A DNA stretch of 64,000 bases from Schistosoma haematobium (Eukaryota > Platyhelminthes > Trematoda > Strigeidida > Schistosomatidae), in assembly GCF_000699445.3 (NCBI RefSeq), contig NC_067200.1, forward strand, positions 12,857,256 through 12,921,255, given 5' to 3'. Within the stretch, counting starts at the first letter, position 1. Every line of letters begins with the position of its first letter. Positions 48,601 through 61,646 of this stretch are shown here, piece after piece. A program made the position numbers and the translations under genes. The notes under the pieces are model-generated. The model worked only from the letters and a program-made list of their open reading frames with translations, was not told where the DNA came from and did no database searches.

Positions 48601-51600
48601 CGACGTTTTGATTCAGAATTTTCAATGAGCGCATCACCTTTGTATATCAGTAAGTTCTCATGCCTTGATTCACAATTACAACTGATTTACAATTTAACAC
48701 TACCATCATGCATTACAAATTGATGCTTATTGTTCAATGAGTAAAATTGCAAACTCTTTACCAATTCTTTATCAACTCAATCATCTCAGGATATACATAT
48801 AACAACAGAGATTGATCAATTGCAATTCTGAATGTCAATAACTCCAATTTGTCCTATCTGTTTGTTTATTTTATGTTATTTTTGTTTTTGAAAAAAAAAG
48901 CGGGCATAATCACGGTCAATCAATTTGAACGCTATACATAGAACATAATGAGAGTAAAATGAAATAAATAATTGTTTAAATATTATTGAATATAGCAACA
49001 TTTACACATACACACGAATATAATGAAACCATTTTATGACCTTTTTTTTCATTAGTACAACAGAACCATTACAAGTAAACACAAATGCACAATCATGAAA
49101 AACACGATTAGTTTTATTTACATAAAAGTTGTAGGAACTAAGCAATTTCTGTAGTAATAGAGTCCTGATTATTGTTAATAGTATTCTATTTAGTAGTACC
49201 GAGAGTTTTTCAGTAATTATATATAAACAGATATATAATAACCGTATTCTAATTTATATCATAATTCATAAAAATTAGTTTTCACATAACATATAAAATT
49301 TAAAACTGTTAATCGCTGTGATGAAATGAGACAATTCAATGAAAAACTAAAGATTATTGAAACTATGTGATAAACTGTATGGTTAACATTATGGAATAAT
49401 CTTAGTCAAACAACCATTGTAAACCAGAAGGCAGTAGATGGTTGTTGTTTTGTTTTTCAAGTATAGGACTCTTCAATACGACCCTACCACTAGGGATCGA
49501 AACCAGAATGTTCGGTCTCTCAAGTAAACACTTAACCTCTAAACCAAAATCAATTTATATAACATAAAATATTTACTAAACCTTTTATGAAATTGTATGT
49601 TATCTGTGCACCAAAAGTACATTGAGAAGATTGATATAAACAACAATAATATAAACACGGATAAATTTGATAGAATATGAATGAATGAAATTTGAAAATA
49701 CAAACTTTTATTTGGTGGATATAATATTTTTCAGTAAATATGATCAATAGGCAAAAGATATTTGGTAGTATCCTAAATGAGAGTAGATTGTAGTCGCATA
49801 CATGAATTTACTGCATATCATCTCTATCTCGTAAAATCTTAAATTTTAATAATCCTTCAAACATGCTTACCTTTCATTTGTTCTTTTACAATCATATTCT
49901 CAATGTTTATTCATTATCATCACTGTCTTAATTGTAACTTATCTTACTAGCTTCATATTACAACTGAAAGAAATTGATGTTTTTATCCACCACTAACCAG
50001 CTTTCACAAATACAACTGCAAATATTTATATTCAAAATGGTTAAGTAAATTGAGGCATAGGTATATAAATGAAGAGGAGATAGTGAAGTGGTCATTATTA
50101 GGTGAGACGATAATTCATGAACGACCTTTGAAAGACACTAAAATCACTTTGGAAATGTCCACCTACTTACTAGGACTAAATGAGGGTTATAAAACTATGT
50201 GAGATATGAAAATTATGATTTACAGTTGATGTTTAGGATTGGGAATTAAATTTGGGGTTTTCATCACGAACTGACGTCGGCTAAAATGCCAAAACTATTT
50301 AGCCAAATGAATGAATGGATTTCTCACCAAAATCCAAGATCTGTTATCTTATATCTGATTGGTTCGCCCATAAAATATAGTCTGGTCGAAGAAAACAATA
50401 ATATCACAAATTATAAAAAGATTTTCATATTTTTTGTGTTGTGTTTTGTTATTGGGGTTCAGCTGGCCTATGATGTTACGGATCTAGGTACGACAACGAT
50501 AGAGCTACGCTAATACGATCGGTTCTCGTATATATACTATACACTATATACTATACCCAACACATCAAACCTCGACGGCTAACACAGGAAGAAAACGGAA
50601 TTGAATGTAACTTGATAGTTATGGTAGGAAATCCAACTCAAACGAAAATGCTACAAAATTCGTTACTAGCAGAATATGATCTGCAAGCGTGTAGCAATTT
50701 AGTGAAATAAAAAGACATGATAATCAATCAGTAGGCAAAGGTCATGCGAAAAATCGAATTGGTAGAAAGTGTGCGAGCGGTTATCCTTCTCAAAGAGATT
50801 TTAGCCTTTCTAATAAAATTCTATTATTCTTGCTATCGCTTTAGCATTATGAATCCACAATAATGTCTTCTACAGGTTATTATACCAGTTAATCAAAAGA
50901 ACGATATAAACTAACTACTATGGAAATAGATTATCCGTCTCCTCTAACTTTTATGAAATCCAACTAGATCTTTAAGAGTTCTCACACTGTTACTAGTAAG
51001 AGTTAATCATTTAGGGTAAAGATTAGGGGATTTCTAGCAATGTGGATGAATTTCACGCGAAAATTCATAAGGCGCCATATGATTAGTTCGTTTATAAAAT
51101 ATAATGCCAGTAGGTTAAGGTTTGTTTCAAGATTGAAGATTTAGAATGTCAATTTACCCTATCATATACCATACGCAGAAACAATTGAGTATTTGAAACA
51201 TTTAGCATTATCATTTTCACTCAATGATGGCAAAAATTTAATTTTCAATAGCATTTTAAATCGTTTAAGCACCACATTAAAGTAATTCTACTTCATAATA
51301 TACGTGATATTTATATGTCGCGTAAAACCCTAAAAGTCTTGTTCTCGATGCTGATAGTCCTGTTCCTATATTATACGTTCATCACTTCAGCTGAAGGTTA
51401 GCACTTTTTTATCAATAAATAAGCGAAGATGAAATAATCTAAGTAATTTAAATGTTTTATAAATTACACTTTTTCATTTGGGAATAAATCAAAATTATCG
51501 GTGATATATAAAGTTATAAAAACATTGCTGCATTAAACCATGTTCAGCCAATCATGTTTAAATGTTTACAGCTTAATTGCACTAAAAATGAAAGTCGTGT

Positions 51601-54600
51601 ATTGTGAAATGTGTTCGGGTGAGTGAAAGAAAGAAAGAAAGAAAGAAAGAGGGATGGATACATATACGGTCGACTCAGGTAAGTCAATAAGCAATTGGTT
51701 TTACATAAATTTCAATCATTATTGAGCATTACATTGCATTGGTAACTAATCAACCACCGATTATTGCAATTGTATTGTGGAAAAAAGGTGATTTGAACAT
51801 AAATTACGTATGTCTACACACTACCTTCCTCAATCAGTGATGCTTGAGTGTAGATGTAGGCAGAAAAAAATCTAGGAACAGTAAAATGAGAACGTGGCAT
51901 CGATCCACAAAGTTATTGGTTGAATATAGGAGGTAGGTGAATAGTCCCTGATTGAGCCCCGGACAATTATCATAACTACTGGTTGAAGATATCAGGTGGA
52001 AATCGATCAAAATCGGTCCCAAATGTCATATATGCATTCACTCTTTGTCTACTCCCAAATGATTAGTCCCGAAATCTTGCACTTTTCTTTAACCTACAAA
52101 TTCATTTCACATAAATCATATTTTCCATAACTGGTCCTTTCTTCTGTTACTGAGGTTGTCAGTAGTCCTACTATGTCGGCATTTGTCTTGATTATTTATC
52201 GTATAGTGCTGATGTCGTGAAGCAATTTGAACAGAAACACGAATATGTACAATGTTCAGTGTTACTCATGAATGACTTGTATTATTAAAAAAGATGTCTA
52301 CCCTCTTAAATCTACACATATACTCACATGTAAGAAGTAGTGAGGTGAAGTGATAAAAGAAATTTATAATTCAAATGGATATATTCGATGATGTCATGTT
52401 CAATTTTTAAGTTTTCACTAACATTATCATCATTATCATTACTGTCTACTTCATCGAACGGAAGTTATCACAATTAAACCAATCATTTAAATTCATAGAC
52501 ATATCAGTAATAAAAACGACCAGTGACATTTTATCCTTGTTGTTATTTAATACATTTGTTAGATTTTCACAGAATACACATAAAACAAAATAAAAACCGA
52601 CAAGTAACTATGGCAACAACGGCAAAGACAAAAAAACATTTTATTGATTGTTTACGTCATTCAGAATTTACTTCTAGAAGTAGAAGTACAGGGATAACCA
52701 AATGACCTTGAAAAATCCAAACTACTTATTTGGTTTTCAAAATTAGGTTAGGGATTTAGATTAAAAGTTGGGGCTAGGAGTTAGGATAAGAAATTAAGGT
52801 AAGAGTTCTCATCAAGAAATGATATCAATAGTAATATCAGTTATTTTTTACTTGACATCGACATATTTAGACCTACTATGATTTCAAATGTACTAAAAAT
52901 ACTCTGCATTGTTTTCCTTCGTACTACTTAAACTTGTGTTAATTTAATGTCGGTTATGTATTTGCTCTGAAGAAATGGCTTACATTAAGTCAAAAAACGT
53001 CAGAAATATAATTTATCTACTTGTTGGGATATAACAAAAATATATTTATGATTAACTCTCTGCCCTATTCTCAATTCATTTGAAACCATTAAGTCCAACC
53101 ATGGTATTGATACGATATAATTAGTTTCGGCATTACTGCTTTGCATTTAAAAACGGAATGTGAATTTATTGCCATGTAAAACAATTTTTGGCGAGACTAT
53201 AATTTATGGACTGACCAATCAGATATAAGATAACAGATCTTGGATTTTGGTGAGAAATCCATTCATTCATTTGGCTAAATAGTTTTGGCATTTTAGCCGA
53301 CGTCAGTTCGTGATGAAAACCCCAAATTTAATTCCCAATCCTAAACATCAACTGTAAATCATAATTTTCATATCTCACATAGTTTTATAACCCTCATTTA
53401 GTCCTAGTAAGTAGGTGGACATTATCAAGGTGGCTTTTTAGAAATTTCATGCATTTGGTTCCCTTTATGAATTTAAATTGAGCAAGTACAAACATTGATG
53501 CAGAATAGTATGAATTCATATTATTTCGAGGATTCTCGTCAGCTGCTGTAAAAAAAATTCTATCACAATTTTGGTTTGTAAGCAGCTGACGAGAAACCTG
53601 GAAATAATATGGATTTATAATATTCTGCACCAATGTTTGTTCTTGCTCTATTTAAATTATCAAGGTGATTTTATTGTCTTTCAAAGGTCGTTCATGAATT
53701 ATAGTTGCACTCAATTCTCATCATTTTTGTGTTTAGAAGCTTTATCTTCAATGTTTTATTCCCTAGATTATTATAATTTTCATCTTGAGCTTTCATTGTC
53801 ATTCTGAAAAACATGATGAAATTACTTTAACTTATGTAGAGGTTAATAGCTAGAGGTGGCCTAATTACATGGTTCACCCTCATCATGAAAGTGTATTTTT
53901 TGAGAAGTCATTATCGATGACTACTTTGTAATGATTAGATCTGCTATCTGACTGAATGTGTTTTACCAATTATTATTGTTAAAACTATCTTGAATGCTTT
54001 CAGAATTAAAAAAACACAATCATTAATGAAAACTATACTATAACAATGAGATCGTATATTCACGTGACACAATCGCATTCACTTATTTAACTATTCGATT
54101 GAGAATGAGATAATGAACTAGAGCAAAAGTATTATAATATTACACAATACAGAGCAATCGGTAAGTGAAATTAAAAATGGGATGAATTTTACAATATCAG
54201 ATAGGCTCTTTCATATTTACTGTTGGATAATTTTGTCTTCAATTCTAGACAGGTCACTTGGATTGGATATATCAGACTACTGTCGCTCTTATTTTAAACA
54301 TGGTAACACGTATCAAGAATACTTACAAATAAATTTTTGACATTTTGATTGGATGAAACTTTTCAACACTTATGAGACTCTCAACTGTCAATTCCTCACT
54401 GGTTTTTCAAAGTACTTTGAATGGTGTGCTTACAACCCTCTTTATAATTCCATTTTGTTCCATTTATTTAAAGATTGATAAAAAACTTTATTTTATGGAC
54501 TGATTTTGTTACATAACTTCTTATTAAATCATTTCCAGAAAACTATGTGGTATCACTTATTATGTGTTTACAAGTGACCAATTTCGAGTGGTGATTATTC

Positions 54601-57600
54601 CCGGAATTTTATTGAGAAGCCGTGGTTAATGGAATTCAACTGTATCTGATGTGAAGCACCTAATCACCAATGAGACTAGAAGACGGTCGTGTTATATCGT
54701 GAATTGAATGAAATTAAAAATAGAAACCATTGAAACCTGATTTAGAAGTTTGAAAGTTGATCGATTTCTGTGAGGTCTGAAGGTACACGACAGTTGTTCA
54801 AGGCTTCCTGTCTTCTAATCATTATCAAACCAAATCACTCTGTGATATGAAACTTCACATTCGAAAATCCACACAACATATCAATAATACGAAAAGCTAC
54901 TCTTCTCAATACATTATTCAAATTATTTCATTGAAGAGGGAACCCAAATACAAGATCAACGTTAATATTCAAATGATTTTCAAACGAAATCTCGGATTAA
55001 AAATAGCCCATCTTAACCCATTATCTATTGTGATTGTTTTCAGATATAATATATCATCCCTGTTATAGAGTTAAAAAATAACCTTAGTGCATATATCCCA
55101 TCATTATTACATATTTCCTACCTATATTTACTTGATTTCTTCATTGAATGGTTTATGCAGATCAGTTTAATGTGATAAATGATTAGATATTTTTTTATTA
55201 TTACAAGCATAATCAAGTTATTTAATACTCAATCTATTTTTATTCTCTGCTTTAATTTTACACCACTTTTATTAATTGCGTAATCTCTGGTTAGACAATA
55301 GTTCATTTTAGTCATTAATTATGTTTGGATTCCTCTCGCCCTATGTTATCTTTACATATTTCGATTTAAACTGGGATAGGATACATGCCTATAAATTTGC
55401 AGCGCGTCCACTTCCCATTTCTTTAGTGAGGAAATATGGCACCTAACAGAAAAACGAGACTACACAATATCAATGAAGGTGTTTATCAACTAAGTAACTA
55501 TAATAATAAACCTTTAGGTAAGCAGATGGAATGTTTAAAATATGTGAATACTGAATAAGGGTTATTTTCATACAATAGCACTTTTCTCTAAAATTACACT
55601 AGCTCATACGGCCATAAATTATGTAAAAAAAAGTCACTAGTACAGAGTTTTGTGAATGTTATTTAATTTTGTAGTTTACATAAAAGATTAGTAAAACAAC
55701 CACTGAAAACTGATAAATACTATTAGTATGTAAGAACTGAAAGTCATAGAAGGATTCAAACGTGCAATTCATTGGTTGAAAATTAATTTCTTTGACATTT
55801 GAACCACCATGGTGTCTATTTGGACTGTGTAGCTCAATGGATAAAGCATTACTATTTGTATTGAAACGTACTGGGTCTAAGTCACAGAATGAATAACAAC
55901 AATAGGATAATAGTACATCCAGCTGACGAATACCGAATTGAATAAAACGGATATCCTGCATTCCATTATAATGGCCCTTAATCAGACTCCAATTTGATCA
56001 TTTCTGATTGTTATCGAATGATTGCTGTCAAAATATACACTCCGCCAATCCTTGTGTATAATTATCAACGTAACTCCCGTTAGTGAATAACGTGATTAAA
56101 TAAATCAAATACGAGAATGGAGTTTGAATGAGTATATTTCATACAATCGTTGATCTGAACAGATAATCGTTTGCAGAAAAGACGAGAAGAAAGCGAAGAG
56201 AAGAGAGCAAAGCGAAATGACGTGCGATAGAGAAGGCATGTAAGCCAACTTGATTTAATCAAGCGTTAATCGATATTTATAGTCAAAAATATTCATAGAC
56301 CAAAAAAAGTTACAGATATGTGCTGAAAAGGATAAGCAATACACGCCACTAAACATCCATATAAAAACAGTTAGTAATAATAAGCTCAAAATGTGGCTCA
56401 AGAAGGGCGAATAAATTGGCCTGTCTGGAAGTTAGAACAAGCTATGTCGGCTTGACATAGCACCCGACACTACATAATCTCTGACCACACACTGAGTACA
56501 TCAACCCATGAAGTCATTGTCGATGAACTAGTTGAATGTCTGATATCATATGTTACAATTATGCCAACACCAATTTGTATAGAAAATCATGTCTTCGATC
56601 CTAATTAAACACTCAACTGATTTCCTAAATAACAAAATGACAACACGCCATACCAAGTGGATAAGTGTTAGGCAAACAAGAATTGAAATGATGCAGAAAA
56701 GCTTTTTCCATTATTATTATTTAACAAAATAGAAACTGGAAGATAATTGTCATCACTGACTAACATGAGATGTAGAACAAACAGTTCAAACTATCAAACA
56801 GTACTAAACACTTGTCTCATCTTTGCTTGAGACTCATCAGTTGGGGATATACATGACAACACATAAGATTAGAGTTAATTTAATTTGTAACAAATGCGAT
56901 ATGTGAAATTAATTGAGCTTTGTAAATCTCTTACATAACGAAAACTAAAAATTATCATCAATCTTTCAAGGACAAATTATTCAGAATACAAAACTTAAAC
57001 TATTCAATATATGTGATGAAATTAGCTCACCGTTCACGAACAATCGGGTATAAAAATGATTCATCTTTATTTTCCTGTTGTTCCTTATCGAAATGTTCGT
57101 AATTTATTTGAGAACAATCATGATTCAAAACAAACATATTCCCAAATGGCAATTTAGAATCACAAAGAGTACTGTGAAAGGTTTTCTTTCTGGCATGTAT
57201 TTTATTAGTGTATCTCAGTTATCTATATACCAATCATAAACATTTTCATAAAGTCATATTGTGGGCGTGAATAAAACAATTTCAAGGTGAAAAATTCTAT
57301 ATGATAATTGGTTAAAATGAGTGCCGGTTATAGAAGTAACCTTGAGATGACCTTAGAGAGAAAGTAAATATGACAATAAAACTTTTCTTAATTCAAAATT
57401 AATGAGATTTGAAAAAAAAATTATATGAATTCTTTAGGTGGAAACTTTCCTTTGGTAAAAAGAAAGAAAATTTGGGAGTTTTCTATTGTGACTTTAAAAT
57501 AAACAGGTTCTTCTAATGTTGTAAGATTAACTATTGAAACGGATGCTTTGATATTAAAAATAGAATTAGGACAGAAAACATGCTTAACAATTCTGAAACT

Positions 57601-60600
57601 AGAAGTTTAAAACTATAGAAAAATAATGACAACTGTATGACAAGAAACGACTATCATATAACATTTGAAGTGTTGGATAGTGTTGTTCTGTTTATAACAA
57701 TGAAAATAAAATAAAGATTACTGTACTCACCCTGAAGCTATAGGTCTTCGAGGAATCGGTACATTGTCTGGGGTGAAATCCCATTCGACTAGTCCGGAAA
57801 ACCCTATTAAACTTGGAGCACCTGCCATACCGAGTTCAGCATAATCTCGACTTATTCGAGTTTCAGACAATCCAACTTCCTGAATTGGAAAAGAAAAGAA
57901 ATAATATATGAGCACAAATGAGTAATACTTACAGAAAAAAGATTTAGATTTCATTGATTAAAGAATACTACTGTAATTACACATAATACAGCTTACCCGA
58001 TCTGAATTTATGAACACCTTAATTCATGTCATCTGTTATTAACGCTTTATAATATACATCTCGAAGTAACATCAGTTAAAAGTCAAGAAATTACTAGGAA
58101 AATGTATTTTCTTCATCTAGAGTATGTTCAAAAATATGTTACTCAAGGTATCGATTACTCGAATGACAGTACCATTCAACTTGAAACTGTTTGTAAAAAA
58201 CGTTCCCATTTATTGAAGGTATGTAGTCTATTTATTTAATAGGTAGTTAGATAATTAACATTCTGCCATATTGTATCTGGTGAGACTACCTGACTACATA
58301 AACCAAATCAGGAATCGTAAAACTCAAATCTATCAAACAAAGTCTTCTGAAGGCCGAGATACTGTTTCAGTATTGATGCTGTAAATCAGCTCAGAAATTA
58401 CATTTTATAGAAATTAAAAGGAGTACACTGAACATTTAACATTTCAAAAAACTGGGCAGACTTGATATACTTATCATTTTATCCGATGAATAACCAAGAC
58501 TATAGTTTATACTGTCCTTATATGGTCATACAAGTAAGGAAATTACAATAAACATTTCCTTCATCAAGAGATATAAGAAAAATAGAAAAATACATCAAGT
58601 TGTATTCCAATATAAGAAGAAATCATCGCAATAAATGAATGCATCGATTAGAATGCATGAAAACTTTGAAGAGGGTAGATCTTATCCTTAAAGCCAAGAT
58701 ACCATGATATGCAAATTAATGTCATCAACATTTACTAATCCTGTAAATTATCAGACAAGACATGTTATATTATGAATATTATGATTATTTAACGATATAA
58801 GGGAATACAAACGAATTTATATTCGTCATTTCATCAACAAAATATAACAAACATCATAGGGAAAAAATGAACTACATTTAATTAATACTACTTTGGTCAA
58901 CACCTAATAACCGAGGTGATGTTCAAATGTTAGGCTTATATACATATATATAGCTATAAGATTATGTAAAATTGACCGTAGTCATGGTAAAATAAAATTA
59001 GTTAGGAGCAGCTGCCATACGAAATAATGCTGATTGCCCACTGATATTGATTATTGGATTGAGATTGAGCTAATGTCCACAAGATAACTACAATTAACAA
59101 TCGAAAAAGTGAGACAAGATAGCTCAAGTGGTATACACTTACAATGTTTTATCTACTCTCAAGTATTTTGAGCTATAATTGTTGGGATCTAATCGTACCA
59201 GTACTAATACGACCAGGTAACGTTACCGTAACTTTTCACAGTTTGGTACTATCATAACATTCTTAAAACAGGGATGCCCTGTTATTAACACCTACTCCCG
59301 TTGGTCACCGTGTCACTGAAATACGAGATATATAGTTTCAAGTGCGAAACCAAAGGTTCCAGATCTGATTCTCGGTCACGAGATCGCGGATGAACACTAT
59401 TAAGTACAAGGGCAAAATGAAAGTTCAATGATTCAAAGTTCTCACTGACTATTTCAATCACTTGATTGTCTTTAGCTACAAAACTCCTCATGAAAGTTCA
59501 TTCTTCTCTTGATCACCGGTTTCAGTATTCTTACTGGAGAGTTGAAAATGGATAAAGTTCAATAGCAGTTAGCTGCCTCAATGGACTCAGTAGTATTATT
59601 GAGATCAAATGAATTCATATCAGTAACAAGTTCCCTACTTCCTATTCCTTGGTAGTATTCATTCAGTATGGTAGAATTTTCATTAATAATTGTATTATTA
59701 TTATTTTCTATTCCTTTGACGTGCATATTGTTGATTACTTTTCCTTATGTTTATGTCAAGTGCAATAACTCAAGCGTAGGAAATTCAAATCAGATCCCAT
59801 ATTGTCTATAATATAATGATTAAGTATATGGAATAGGAGTCAAGTCTAAAACACATCAATTAGTTGAAGATAAAGAAGTAAGTAATCGATATGAAATTAT
59901 TGTCTTGTTATATTCTATCATATTGAACAAATTATACATATATGTATATATTAAAGCCTGCCTTGATTCTAACAACACCGTTTGTGATAAACAATTGAGT
60001 TACAACTACTTAAATACTGTTTTTTACGAAAAATTTAAAAAATGATAGAGTCATATACAGTAATTAAAGAAACGTGATCAGAACATTAAACACTAATAAA
60101 GACTAATACAAGCGGATAATCTTACCCTGGTACCATAATTTAAATGTCCATCACGCCAATTCAGTGCGTGAGCATTTTCGGCTGTTGTGCCTTCATGTAT
60201 ACTATCTTCACCTGAGTAGATCAATGAATAAATAAATAAAAACATAAATTGAATATGAAGCAAGAAAACTGATAGACTCATAATGATTTAAGGGTAATAA
60301 TCAGTATCATCAATAATTGTAAGAGGAGCAAGCGTGGGAAGTTAATGTTAACAAAAAATAAAATTCAGAGGTAAGCATTCGAATGTTAGGTTAGTGGAGA
60401 TAATTGATGACGCTGGGCGTAGGCTTCGCACTAATTGTTACTTATCAGCAAAACTGGATTTTTAAAAACCGATGTTTCTTATACAACAAGAACCTGGGTC
60501 GCTCAGGCTTACGGTCTGAGACATGGTCACTGTGCGTAGCGCACACGGTGTCAAGGTATATAGACTAATGGCTACATTGCAATTTGATTGATATAATTCC

Positions 60601-61578
60601 ATCAGTAACAAAGGACTAGACAAAAATGATATTACAAGTTGAAATCATGAGCCAATTGAAGCTAGACCACCATGGAAAACCTGAAAGCAGTGGACGGCCG
60701 TTTCGTCCTAATATGGGACTCCTCAGCAGTACGCATCCACGAACCCGCCCCCCGCGGGATTCGAACCCAGGACCTACTGGCTTCGCGCGCGAGACCACTG
60801 AGCCGGCACCCAACGGTGTTAATGTCTAACTTCAACCAATCCACGAAGTTGCGCCACCATATACCATTGTCTTCAGTGAGTTCCTATCTCACAACAGACC
60901 TGGTTGAACTCCACTGGTAACGACTTCTCACTAGAACTCCAGGAGTGTCTCCTGAAGTCAGTCACTAGTGAGCAGGTGATTATTATTATCAGAATGGGTT
61001 TTGTGGAGATTTTTAGAAATTTCACAAGTTGAAATCATGAGCCAACTTGTGAAATTTCTAAAAATCTCCACAAAACCCATTCTGATAAAAATGATATTAG
61101 TTAATTCTCAATGATCAATCAGTTGCTTAGCTTCCTCTCTTAAACTTTATTATTGTCCAACTTCTTTTGATCCCCATTTTTTATTTAACAATAAAGACAA
61201 GTTATAAATAGTTCCACCGTAAAGTTAATCTCTTAGTTTACTGATCCGTAAAATTTGATCATGAGTGATTGCTTCTAAAACACTGAGAAATGATCAAATA
61301 ATTTAAGTTATAACATACGAAATATAGTAAATTTGAAGAAACGATATTGGCTTATTCTGACCTTCATTTTCACCAGATTTCAGTGATTATCTCCATATAT
61401 ATATAACATAGGATCAAAAAAACCAGTAGGATTATGAATAAACGTGATTTAAATACTTTTATGGAACAGATGGATTATGGCTAGTAGTGGGATTCAGGAT
61501 ACTTGTTCAGTCTTATTTGGGACTCATCAGTTAGATATACCTTTCATGATTTATTTATTTATTATTATTAGCTTTATT

Positions 61579-61646
<68 letters not shown>

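Larger units (their letters stand above)
50110..53702. mobile_element. inverted-repeat element of about 3.6 kb (possible non-autonomous DNA transposon or MITE pair)
   Basis: The left arm 50110-50388 and right arm 53190-53702 are near-identical in inverted orientation over about 275 bases, both outer ends reading ATAATTCATGAACGACC. The right arm is enlarged by an insertion at 53433-53655. The interior shows no transposase. Degenerate relatives of the arm lie near 50980-51110 and 52700-52860, so it may be a cluster of MITE copies rather than one transposon. No target duplication was found. Confidence 0.6.

Noticed and set aside
51652..51678. 27-base micro-exon ending at CAGGTAAGT
   Set aside because: Length and phase fit, but the upstream AG is embedded in a GAAA microsatellite with no pyrimidine tract.
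53580..53600. Hammerhead-like CTGACGAGAAAC
   Set aside because: CTGACGAG is followed directly by AAAC with no stem II, so it cannot fold as a ribozyme.
60780..60815. Possible tRNA gene (good B-box and A-box)
   Set aside because: The boxes belong to the R2 SINE. No complete cloverleaf or acceptor stem could be drawn.
61583..61643. TA tract as a replication origin or recombination site
   Set aside because: Plain (TA)n microsatellites are common in AT-rich genomes, and nothing else here supports such a role.
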